A DNA stretch of 64,000 bases from positions 54,432,406 through 54,496,405 of the forward strand of contig NC_065542.1 in the NCBI RefSeq assembly GCF_932294415.1, written 5' to 3'. The translations under genes were made by a program, and so were the position numbers. The stretch comes from Quercus robur (lineage: Eukaryota; Streptophyta; Magnoliopsida; Fagales; Fagaceae). Numbering within the stretch: the stretch's first letter is position 1; each line of letters starts with the position of its first letter. Positions 1-9,282 of this stretch are shown one piece after another. The notes below the pieces were generated by a model, which saw nothing but the letters and a program-made list of their open reading frames with translations, was not told the DNA's origin and did not search any database.

Positions 1-654
1 AGTGAGCTTTGTGGCTCGTGTTTGTGATGAGTAAGATTAAGTTGTCTTTTATACTTAACACTCATATCACTCTTTTTGACGGGAAAGACTAAAAAATCCT
101 GAGAGAAAGGCATAAATAACCATCTCACCATTGTTACCCGCCAATCATAATAAGACACCTGTATGCTTCTGCATAGCAAAAGTGCAGTGTCAATGACATT
201 TGTGTGCTTAGGCATAGCAAAATTGGAATGTCAAATATCATTGGTTATTTCTTTTCTCTCTTTTATAAGTCCATGCATGATATGCTTAAAAGAAAAATAT
301 GCAAAGAAAAATCAAAAGCAAAAAGATCAAAAATGCTTTAAATATGATTGCAAGCGTGTATTCTAGGAGATGTGGGAGTTATAGGATGTACCTCAAAGGT
401 GATAGTCCCCATCAAGCAGTTATGATTGTGTGTGAATTAAAGTGATTTTCTCATATCTCAAATCGCCATAACATGCATACACTTATGCAATCTTGCGATG
501 TTTTTCACACACAGCACGCAATATTATTTGCTATTCTTGATACATGTGCAGGTACAATGTGATTTGGCCATCACAAGGTTTTACATGTATTAATGTATGC
601 TCACTAAACTGTCTTGACTTATTTTTGAAATATAAAATTGGTTAGACTTGTTTA

Positions 655-676
655 GTGTGTGTGTGTGTGTGTGTGT
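655..676. repeat. (GT)n microsatellite
   Basis: Eleven GT dinucleotides in the spacer of element 1. A second GT run lies at 4569-4592, outside the element. Confidence 0.9.
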
Positions 677-824
677 TTTTGGAGATCCATGTGCTTAAAT
701 TTTCATTTGAGAGATGATTTTGAGAGCTTAATATGTTGATTGGATCGTTGGTTGAGTTGCATGTTGGATTGCATTCATGTTTATGTTTTTCACATCTCGA
801 AAAAACTGTTTTTAAAAGCTGGCT

Positions 825-1110
825 CGACACCTCCTCGATACCTCCTCGATAGCTGGCTATCTGTCGAGCTTCCTTTAAGCTTTTTCTTATCACAATCTCG
901 CCTGCACCTCGACACCTGGTGGATCTATCGAGACTGGGTCTGTATGCTTGATAGCTTCTCGATACCTGGTGGATCGATTGAGCTTCTGTTCTTAAACTTG
1001 TTGTGTTGATCCTCGATACCTCCTCGACACCTCAGCTGTCGACGTGTATTACTCTCGACACCTCCTCGACAGATATCTCGATACCTGTCGATACCTTCAT
1101 CTGTCGAGAA
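825..1110 (+). repeat. CTCGAYASCT motif array upstream of the element 1 ORF
   Basis: CTCGACACCT, CTCGATACCT and CTGTCGAG recur about fifteen times in under 300 bp, often as TCGA palindromes. The array ends 15-20 bp before a TATA box. The same motif recurs in the LTR of this element (3628-3740) and in a related minus-strand LTR (21595-21680). Its place before a TATA box in both the LTR and the internal leader suggests an enhancer-like or chromatin role; that is inference. Confidence 0.75.
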
Positions 1111-1123
1111 TTACAGGCTTTCC

Positions 1124-1131
1124 TATATAAA
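1124..1131 (+). promoter_or_regulatory. internal TATA box
   Basis: CTATATAAAG follows directly after the TCGA array. About 30 bp downstream begins a CT-rich stretch (1155-1200) typical of plant leaders, then a splice donor at 1271. The order array, TATA, CT-rich leader, intron, ATG reads as a full promoter for the ORF at 1663. Confidence 0.6.
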
Positions 1132-1270
1132 GCCCATACGCGATCCGGTCTTCATTTCCATCAATCTCTCTCTCGATACTTCTCTGTTTCTCTCCTAAAA
1201 ACTCTCCAATCTCTCTCCTATCTTGGTTCTCAAGGATTTTACAAGTTTTTTTCAAGTTTTTCTTCACTTG

Positions 1271-1654
1271 GTAAGCTTCTAATCCTTTCTCATTCATGCA
1301 TTTCATGTTTTGAAACCTAGGATTTGGGATTTTTGGAAAAAATTGGGGTTTTTCAAAATTGATGAGTTTTGTTTGAAATTTTGGGTTGGGTTTTCACTTA
1401 AATGTGTTTAAAACCTCATACATTGCATCACATTAGGATTATAATGGTCTTGCCATGCATTTAGATGTGTGCTATATGATTATGTGTTGGTAGGTTTGTA
1501 TTGGGCTGAGCCCATGATGAAATCTCTTTTGCATGTCACATGTTCATGCATTTCCCATGCATACGTACTTCTTTTCAATATATTTGATATATTTGAAAAT
1601 GTTTGGAACTTTTCTGATTGTCTTTCTTTTCTCCCTCTCTGTTGTTTACGTTAG
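1271..1654 (+). other. predicted leader intron of the element 1 ORF
   Basis: The donor CACTTG|GTAAGC is at 1270/1271. The acceptor GTTTACGTTAG ends at 1654 after a pyrimidine-rich run (1618-1650), 8 nt before the ATG at 1663. At 384 nt and AT-rich, this is a normal plant intron. The two other ORFs of this type in the window also have an acceptor within a few bases of the ATG. Confidence 0.6.
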
Positions 1655-1662
1655 TCGGGTCT

Positions 1663-2862
1663 ATGGCACCTAAGCGTAAATCCACTCCAGCCCGGAACCC
1701 TCTTCGTTCCGGTGCTTCTTCTTCATCTGATCCTACCTTATCTCATATCCGGTTCTGTGATGGTGTTGCCTTTAAGGCATTTTCGGAGAACTTTTCTCGA
1801 CGAGGCATTCATTCGGAACGCCAAGTCATCCTGTCAGATTTTGCTGACACCGACCTTCCTTCTATCATTCACAGTAGGGGATGGGAGTCACTGTGTGACA
1901 CCTCGGTCACTTGTCCTCTCGTGCTGATTCAGGAGTTCTACTCCAACATGCACGGGATTGATCGGTCAGTACCTCTGTTCTTCACTCGCGTTCGAGGTAC
2001 GCACATTCTTATCACACCGCAGCTAGTTGCGGATATGCTTTAGGTTCCTAGGATAGAGTTTCCTGACTATCGTAGCTGTGAGCGTCTAAGGACTGTGTCC
2101 AGGGATGAGCTCATGTCCGCTTTCTTTGAGCGCCCTACTTCTTGGGGTGAGCGTCTTTTTACACCATGTCAACCTTTTGCTAAAGGTCCTAGATTCATGA
2201 ACATGGTGATGACTTTTGTTTTGCATCCCCTCTCTCACTATAACTTCATCACAGAGCCTCGAGCTCAGTTTTTGTTGTCTCTTCTTGAGCATCTTACCAT
2301 AGACTTCTCTTCTCATTTCATTTTGTCTATCATAGATGTTCATCTAGATTCGGCGACCCGTGATAAGCTCATCTTTCCTTCTGCTATCACGAGGATTCTA
2401 CGCCACTTTTCTGTTCCTTTTCCCTCATCCGACCACTTCACCGTCATGTGTGCCATAGATTACGCTACCGTTAAACGTAGTGAGGCCCAGCTTCGGTCGT
2501 GGCAGTCGGATTCAGCAGCTCCTTCCTCTCGTTCCGCTCCATCCCGTTCGGCTCCATCCACATCGACTCCTCCTTCTTCTTCTTCGGGCGATGTGTCTCT
2601 AGGAGATATCATGGCGTAGTTGCAACACATGGATGCTCGCCTCGATACACTCTCTACGGAGTTGTATCAAGTAAACGTTTGTGTCGGTTGTATTGCATGA
2701 CAACAGGCGTCTATGGGTGGCTTTACTCTTGAGGCTACTCCTTCACCGCCTTCTCCCGTGGCTTCTGCTTCTGAGGATGAGGATGATGATGATGGTGATG
2801 ACGATGATGCTTCCGATGATGATGATGGAGATGCTAGCTCTGCCGATGAGATGTCTACTTGA
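1663..2862 (+). pseudogene. plant-transposon-domain ORF (env position), three in-frame stops
   Basis: The frame opens with MAPKRKSTP and runs to TGA at 2860-2862, about 399 codons, broken by TAG at 2041, TAG at 2617 and TGA at 2698, all in one frame with no frameshift. The N-terminal third has the signature RGWESL...LIQEFYSN, shared in spirit by the ORFs at 24811-25869 and 34753-35842; it matches the domain Pfam calls 'putative plant transposon protein' (PF20167 as I recall). Then come a Ser/Pro-rich linker (near 2515-2590), a short coiled-coil-like stretch (LQHMDARLDTLSTELYQ) and an Asp-rich acidic tail (2770-2850). No RT, integrase or protease motif is present. The function of the family is unknown to me. 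The start is chosen because it follows a splice acceptor and matches the start of the minus-strand relative. Confidence 0.75.
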
Positions 2863-2884
2863 CACTCTTACCCTTTGTCATTTG

Positions 2885-3424
2885 TGACAAAAAAGGGGAG
2901 TAGTTTTGGTATGAGAGTAGTCTATCTTAGGGGGAGAGTTAGTATAGGATCATTTTGTTAGGGGGAGTGTTGATACATTTTTTAGGGATGTAGTGAGGAT
3001 AGTATGTATCTTTTCTTTTCTTTCTTTTTAGATACATTACTTTTGTACATGAGGTCTTGTGACCATTTCTAGACATACATTGTACTTATTTCCTTATTTA
3101 TATTGATGTATGTTTTCTTTCACCTACCCCTTCATGTGTTATTTCTTTTCTCTCTTTATACACATGTTTCTTATACTTGTATGCAATCTATTATTTCTGT
3201 TTCACATAAAGATGCCTTGATGAGTTTTGTTTAAAGTGTTTTAGAAATACAGGTTGTCAAAGTCTACTTGCCATAAACTTTCTTCTTACAAAGTTTTTCA
3301 AGAGTTTGTGTTAGGATAGATTTTATTGTATTCAACAAGTGAATATGAGTTGAGTGATTTATGACTTCTCTCATATGTTCATTTGTTTGTTGTGGTTTTG
3401 TCACGGATTACCAAAGGGGGAGAT
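2885..3424 (+). other. GGGGAG/GGGGGAG motif region and polypurine tract
   Basis: After the ORF stop come an A run with GGGGAGTAG (about 2888), two GGGGGAG motifs (about 2931 and 2961) and the final polypurine tract AAAGGGGGAGA (3413-3423) against the LTR. Multiple polypurine tracts before the 3' LTR are described for Sireviruses. No ORF of note lies here. Confidence 0.65.
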
Positions 3425-4455
3425 CGTTAGGACATATGTGTTTCACTTGTTTAGAACATATGTCATGATTTTATGTAATTGGCTTATCCTTTGACAAAAC
3501 GCACTTTACTTGTATTTGGGTAGATTTAGGATGTTTTAAATACTTCAAGAATCCTTGTTTCAAGATCAAGTATTGAAGCTTTCAAGTCTGTTCAAGAAAA
3601 CAAGTTCAGAGTGCAAATTCATTAAAGCTCGACAGTTGGTCGACAGCTGCATCTATCGAGCTCAAGGAAGCTGTTCTTCATTCGGTGTGCTCGACACCTG
3701 CTCGACAGCTTCTTGACACCTGCTATCTGTCGAGGTTTATGATTTTCAGATTCTCAATCTGATTTTCTTGGGATCCGTGGATGTGTCTTTGGGCCTTCTT
3801 TTCTCCTAACCCTAGACATATAAAAGGATTGTTTTAAGGGCCGTCAAAGTGTTCACAAGTTGCACAAGCTTTGAGCAAACTCTATTCAAGCAAATTGTGA
3901 TCGGAAACGAAGTTCTTGCCCTAGTTCATCTCTTTCTCTTGAAGAAGTTGTTGTGTATGTGCACCGTAGGGTTTTGTGACCAATCATCTTCTTGATCTTC
4001 ATCGTGTGGATGAACTGAAGAACTTTGCAACCAACAACCTTCTTAGTTGGTGATTGAAGTCGTGTACTGGGATCCGCGCAATTGGTTAGTCACGTACTGG
4101 GAGTCGTGCATTTGAAAGGGGAACTGTCACTACAAAACAAGTCCAATTGGGTATTGGGGTAAATGTTCAACTGTAGGTTGATAAGGTACCGGGATTCCTT
4201 TCTTGTAACCACTTGTTGTGATAATAGTGGAGTTTTGGGAGTGGTGACTTGAAAATCACCCGGTAGGGTTTTTGTCGTTAGGTTTTCCCCATTCGTAAAC
4301 AAATCACCGTGTTATTTATTTTTCGCTGCATATTTAGTTTATTGGTGATTTTTTTGTACTACCACATGTTTGCATGATAAATTGATTAATTAATAACTTG
4401 GCTAATTAATTAATTAATTTCTATCACAAGGGGTCATTCAGTTTGTGGCCTATCA
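3425..4455 (+). repeat. 3' LTR of element 1
   Basis: The start is CGTTAGGAC, where TGTTAGGAC would be expected; the end is GGCCTATCA. The end is fixed by comparison with the minus-strand solo LTR at 20747-21800, which shares the GGCCTATCA terminus with different flanks. A TCGA-motif island lies at 3628-3740 and a TATA box (TATAAAA) at 3819-3825, so U3 is about 400 bp. Confidence 0.8.
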
Positions 4456-4924
4456 AGTCTTTGATGGAAATTGATATAAGTGAGGGTCTATTAAATTTGA
4501 TCATTTTGCTGAATTAAGGTTTGGAGTTGTGGTATACCTTTGTGTTAGAACCCCTTTCCCTCTCCCTTGTGTGTGTGTGTGTGTGTGTGTGTTTCTCAAA
4601 AAAGGTTTGTGTAATATGTATTTTATTTATTTACCTTATTGTAAATAAGTTTTTGTACATGATGATTCTAACCTATAAAACTTCACTTTACTTTTTTTAT
4701 TTTTTATTATTTTTTTATGGTCTTATTCTTTTCTGTTGGCAATTAACTAGACATCACTTTTAGGAATTAAGGATTTAGCAATTGGTACGAAGGTTGCACC
4801 TCAAATATTGGAAGAATTAAAATATGATACAATCTCATCATGGGAAGAAAAATAAGAAATCTAATGTTGTGTTGGCTTGTCCCTCCACTATTGGGTTACA
4901 AATATCATATCTAAAAAAAACCCA
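4456..4924. other. AT-rich interval without recognised genes
   Basis: Contains a GT run (4569-4592) and T-rich low-complexity sequence. No coding or repeat-end signal is seen. Confidence 0.5.
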
Positions 4925-6165
4925 AAATAATATAATGATATATTTGTAGAGATAGAAAGTTGAAAAATACTGTCGGACTGTGAGCTATGCCATTCCACCT
5001 CAAAACCAATTGGTGATGAGGAAAACATACTCAAATCTTTTATAACTTTTGACATCACACCACGCGAGCCTATTTTTAGAGTGGTTGTAGAGAGTCAAAT
5101 TGTGGTCCCCCCAACAATCCCTCCCTCACAATGATTATTGTTAGGTTCTAAAAGTTTAAAACAATTGGCAAATCATGAACACAAACTTATCTAGATATAG
5201 ATCCTAGAGTCTATAGGTATTATTAGACAATGCTCAAGGTGATACAAGTCAAGATTCAAGAACATACAAGCTACAGAAAGAAGAATTCGAAATCTGCTTG
5301 GTTCGGCCAATCGAAAGACAGGCTCAATTGATTGAAATACCGGTCTGTAGAATTTTAAGTCGACTCAAATAGTAGTTCAAGCCCAAAAAGGATTAGAGTT
5401 TCAGATCTACTTCTTCTAGTATATAAAGGACACCCTAAGCATGTTTTTATAAGGGCTTTTCAAAGAGAGAAGAGTGTGTCTCCGTTGTATCTAGGGTTTT
5501 GTACACAAAATCTCTCTCATATCTTCTACCGGTGTTATTCCTTGAAGAATCTCAAGATCCAGTAGATCTGAAGTTGCTGCATCAAGATCAACAATAGTTG
5601 AAGATTTAAACCTTCAAGGGTGGTCTCAGAGTCACAAACAGGAGAGTTTGTGTTGCTAAACCTTTGAGTGGAGTCTCAAAGTAACAAGTGTGAGTGCTTG
5701 TGTGACAAAGGCCAAGGAAAGAAGCAGTTTGTGGACTCGGAGCTATTATGGGGTCGTGGTAGTAAGTTTTCTACTCGAGGTAGCAATAGAATGTTAGTGG
5801 TCTAAGTTCTATTGTACAAACTTCAATACTTTCATAGTGGATTTGTTTTTTATCTTGAGGATAGTTAGGTTAAATCATCCCTAGGTTTTTTATTGATTTG
5901 GTTTTCCTGGGTTATCAGATCTTTGTGTTATTTACTTGGTTAATTTAACCTAGATTTGAATAATAAATCTAAGTATTCACTTGGTTAATTAATTATGTTA
6001 AACAATCTAGTTTACAAGGATCTAAAAACCTAACAAATACTTTTAGAAATAATTCAATTTTTTTGGAGAAAACTATCTTTAATAAATTTTAGAGAATAAA
6101 TTATGGATTATATCATATTAAAAAATAATTATATATTTCCACACATCGCGTGAATTTGCAACTAG
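4925..6165 (+). mobile_element. Helitron-like remnant split by an LTR insertion
   Basis: The pieces 4925-4970 and 6041-6165 together match 7290-7482, the 3' end of the neighbouring Helitron. The right edge is ACTAG|T at 6161-6166, preceded by an imperfect CAC...GTG hairpin, the usual 3' end of a Helitron. The 1065 bp between the pieces is a later insertion. Confidence 0.5.
4971..6035 (+). mobile_element. solo-LTR-like insertion with 5-bp target duplication AATAC
   Basis: AATAC at 4966-4970 and again at 6036-6040 flanks a TG...CA unit. The related Helitron at about 7335-7350 gives the empty site. The part from 5139 (TGTTAGGTTCT) to 6035 (ACCTAACA) is an LTR related to those at 32779 and 36357, with a TATA box (TATAAAG) at 5422-5428. 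The first 168 bp begin TGTCGGACTG and do not resemble that LTR, so the inserted unit is composite or an LTR variant with a different U3 start. Confidence 0.6.
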
Positions 6166-6170
6166 TTATA

Positions 6171-6400
6171 TCTAAAAGGTAAAACGTAGTATTTATTGTT
6201 GCTATGCTTCTATTGAGCCACATCATCCACATATTTCCAACTCTCTCTTTCTTATTTTTAATTCTTTTCTTCTTATTAATTTCCAATTTATTGTTATACT
6301 TTCTCTAACCTTTCCCCTCTCTTTTACCTTTTCATCTTCCCGCTACTATCTACCTTAATATCACTCTTCCTCTATACATAGCTTGCCCACTCAAAAATGT

Positions 6401-6453
<53 letters not shown>

Positions 6454-6779
6454 TTTTTTTTTCATTTTTTGGTGGAATTTTATTTCTTACATATATACTT
6501 TTGGTTGATTTATTTTTTTATTCTTTGGAACTTTACTTTGGATTGATGTGATTTAGTTTTGTGTTTTTAAGTTGTTACCTTTTTTTCTTTTATTTGATTT
6601 CATAAATATTATCCTATTGCATTATAAAGATAGTTTATACGAATATAAATTTAGTCTATTTTATAACATGACTTAGATAATTTGGTATTTATTACTATCT
6701 TTTAATTTTACTCTGTTTCTTCTAATTTTATTTTCTATAAATTTGTTATCATCTCTCACATTCTCTTGTGGAAAAAATA

Positions 6780-6822
<43 letters not shown>

Positions 6823-7482
6823 TTATTCTTTCTTATAACTTTAATTTAGGTTGACGAATCATTGTGCTTTTTTTTTTTTTTTTTAAATTTTTTTTATAAC
6901 ACTACCTTGGGTTAATACGTTTTAGTTTTGTATTTTTGAGTTCCCCATCACAAGTAGTCTTTCTTCCTTTTATATCTTTGGTTGATTTTTGTTTGAGTTA
7001 ATACTTAGTTATTTTGGAAGTGGGAGTTTGAATTTATATCAAAACATAATATTGGCTACACATTTGAATGTGCCTATCAATTATTTGAGTAATATAAAAA
7101 AAGTAATTTTGTTATGAGTTATGATTGTCATGATAATCTCCTTTAAGAGAATGAGGAATTTAAATAATTTATTTGAATCTTAAAAATTTTAGTTGTACAA
7201 AAAAAAAAAAAAAAAAAAAACATAGACACTATAATATAATTTCAAAGAATATGGATCAACTCATAAAGGAATAATGTTAATTAAACATGCCAAAAATAAT
7301 AGAATGATATATTGGTAGAGATAGAAAGATGAAAAATAATTTTAGAAATTGTTTAATTTTTAGGGAAAACAAATTATTTTCAACAAATTTTAGAAAACAT
7401 AATAATTAATACATTATATTACAATTATAAAATAATTATCTATTCTCAAGCATTGCATGAATTTGCGACTATTTATATTAAA
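6171..7482 (+). mobile_element. non-autonomous Helitron with CT tracts
   Basis: Starts TCTAAAAGGTAAAACG and ends GCGACTAT (a CTAG end with one change) after a degenerate hairpin, 1312 bp. Long CT microsatellites lie at 6405-6450 and 6783-6816. It matches, in reverse, the element at 38658-39870 and the repeats at 46.5-48.4 kb. No Rep/helicase ORF is present. Confidence 0.6.
6405..6450. repeat. (CT)n microsatellite
   Basis: About 23 CT units inside the Helitron; a second run is at 6783-6816. Other copies of the family carry GA/CT tracts too (39300-39326, 47984-48028, 52043-52089), so the tract is part of the element. Confidence 0.9.
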
Positions 7483-8247
7483 AGAAGTAATCCTACAGTG
7501 AAATTAAAAGAAGTAGGAAGGTGTGTTAGTCCCTATAAATAGAGTGGTGATGTAACTTTGTTGAGTGTGTGTGTAATAGTTAGAAGCAAAGTTTTGTCTT
7601 GTGAGAGAGACAACAACTAAGTTTTGCCTAATGAGTTAATGTGAGGGCACCTTTAAATGTATTGAGGTTTCATGTTAGTTTATATTTTGGGAGTTTTTGT
7701 GTTGTTGTAATTCGTAATATTTGAGAGTTACAAGCTGAGCTATTGCTTCGAATTCTGGTGAGCATAAAGTTTGAGCTGGAGCTTTTTTATGGGAAAAATA
7801 ATTTTAATTTGTGGCAAAGTACTGTGAAAGACATCTTGGGGCACAAGGATTAATTAAGGCGATGTATGGAAAGTCAAAGTAGCCAAACAGATGATAAATG
7901 GGAAGATATTGAGATGAAAGGAGTAAAAACTATTTGTTCATGTAATCATGTCTTACCCCTTAGATAAAGTCTAGCATGTTAAATGGGACCTTTCCCCCAA
8001 GCGTTTTGGAAAAAGTTGTAGAAAGAATATATGTTTAGTCATTGACAAATCGATTATATGCTTGAAGAAAGAGTTGTATCGCACGAAAGAAGGCACTGAC
8101 AAAAGTTTCTCTAATTTGATTGGGCTAGAAAAAGTAAATAAAATTTGTCATGTTAATCCATGGGAAAGTCGGCAAAGTTTTAGCGTAAAAAATTATGATT
8201 TTGATATTAGTATGAACAAAATTACTCTAAAAAAAGACAAATGTTAC
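7483..8247. other. interval with an LTR-like leader, no gene
   Basis: CCCTATAAATAGAG at 7531-7544 (plus) followed by GTGTGT-rich leader-like sequence resembles the U3/R boundary of a Copia LTR, but no ends could be set. For the minus-strand TIR exon this is where NB-ARC sequence would be expected; none is seen in any frame. Confidence 0.35.
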
Positions 8248-8765
8248 CTATCATGCACATGCCATCCGGATATATGACCCACATCTTTCAAAGCAGCTTT
8301 CCATGCTTGCACATCTTCTGTGTTAACTTTGGTATCTTCCTCATGTTTAACAAAGGCTTTAGCAAGATTGCCACTCTGGTTTCTTACATCAGAGGGTTCC
8401 ACATGATAAAAGATAGGCAAAACTGTCAATCTAGTCATCTTCATGCATTCAACAATTTTTGCTAGTTCAATCAAGCACCACTTTGAAAAAGCATAGTTTG
8501 TTGAGAGAATGATGATAGCATATTTGGACTCTTTTATTGCTTTCAAGAGCTCTAGAGAAATATACTTTCCTCGCTCAAGTTTTTCATCATCCCTGAAGGT
8601 GATAATACCCTTTTGTTTTAAAGCAGTATAGAGATGATCTGTGAAATTCTTGCAGGTGTCAACACCGCAAAAACTGAGGAACACATCGTAGTTCCATCGA
8701 GGGTTAGAAGAAGAAGATGATGAAGAAGTTGAAGAGGGGGAGGAGGAAGTTGCTTGAGTGGCCAT
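8248..8765 (-). CDS. TIR-domain exon of a TNL-type immune receptor (TIR-only or truncated)
   Basis: The start is the Met at 8765 (MATQATSSS, then a Ser-rich linker), as in many TNLs; the reading frame stays open upstream to 8957. Residues 25-170 form a TIR domain: YDVFLSF (26-32), RDDEKLERG (58-66), ELLKAIKES (72-80), STNYAFSKWC (88-97). The Glu in KWCLIEL (residue 100) is the position known to be catalytic for NAD+ cleavage in plant TIRs. The Arg positions of the usual FRGxDTR motif are both Cys here (residues 33 and 38). The frame ends in AG|GTAACA at 8248/8247, a good splice donor, as expected for a TNL first exon. No NB-ARC or LRR exon follows in the 8.2 kb to its 3' side, so this is a TIR-only gene or a broken TNL. 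The Cys changes favour decay. Confidence 0.75.
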
Positions 8766-8957
8766 GGAAGCAATTGGTAACTTTCTAGCTTGTAAAGCGA
8801 TATGTACCAGAGAGTGTTGCAGACTTAGAGAATGGGAGCAACAATAAGAGACTTTAAGTTTCTGTAGCAAGGCTATGGTTGGTGATATATGCAATCGTTT
8901 CCCTGCTTTCCACGTCCCGAACAAGTAGTCAAAACAAGTGAACTTCCAGGTGACCAA

Positions 8958-9280
8958 CTATGAACTTCTTTTTGGTTGAAGACCAGCAATGAAGTTTCCC
9001 ACTTGCTTTTGTTTTGTCTATCAAGTTGGCCATTTTCACACCATAAAGTCTGGCTTTTTCGTTCTTGTTCTGACCGTGCCGGACAAGTTAAGTTAGTGAC
9101 ATTTCACATTTGTCATTGTTTTTTGGACTTTCAAACCCAACTAAATTTGCTGTTTTTTCAGTTGTAGCTATTTTCACGTGGGCTCCATTTGTGCAGACTT
9201 CCATGTGCTTGCGCAAGAAAATACCCGGAAGCTATCCAAAATAAAAGAAAAGAAAACACTCACACATATGGAAGAGGAAG
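8958..9280. other. upstream region of the TIR exon
   Basis: Probable promoter side of the minus-strand TIR exon. No convincing TATA box close to the start and no other gene was found. Confidence 0.3.
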
Positions 9281-9282
9281 AC

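Larger units (their letters stand above)
1..4455 (+). mobile_element. LTR retroelement 1, 3' part (Sirevirus-like, no pol in window)
   Basis: The window opens inside an LTR element that ends with an LTR at 3425-4455. In order it holds an AT-rich spacer (1-820), a short-motif array (825-1110), a TATA box, leader and intron (1124-1654), one broken ORF (1663-2862), a run of GGGGAG/GGGGGAG motifs, a polypurine tract (3413-3423) and the LTR. No gag or pol is seen; they would lie left of the window or be absent. The phrase TTTTGTCACGGATT before the polypurine tract recurs before the 3' LTR of the element at 32779-37190, so the two are related. The 5' LTR, and so the target duplication, cannot be checked here. 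Confidence 0.75.

Noticed and set aside
825..1110. CRISPR-like array
   Set aside because: Repeat spacing is irregular, motifs are 8-10 bp and spacers are absent; plant nuclear context.
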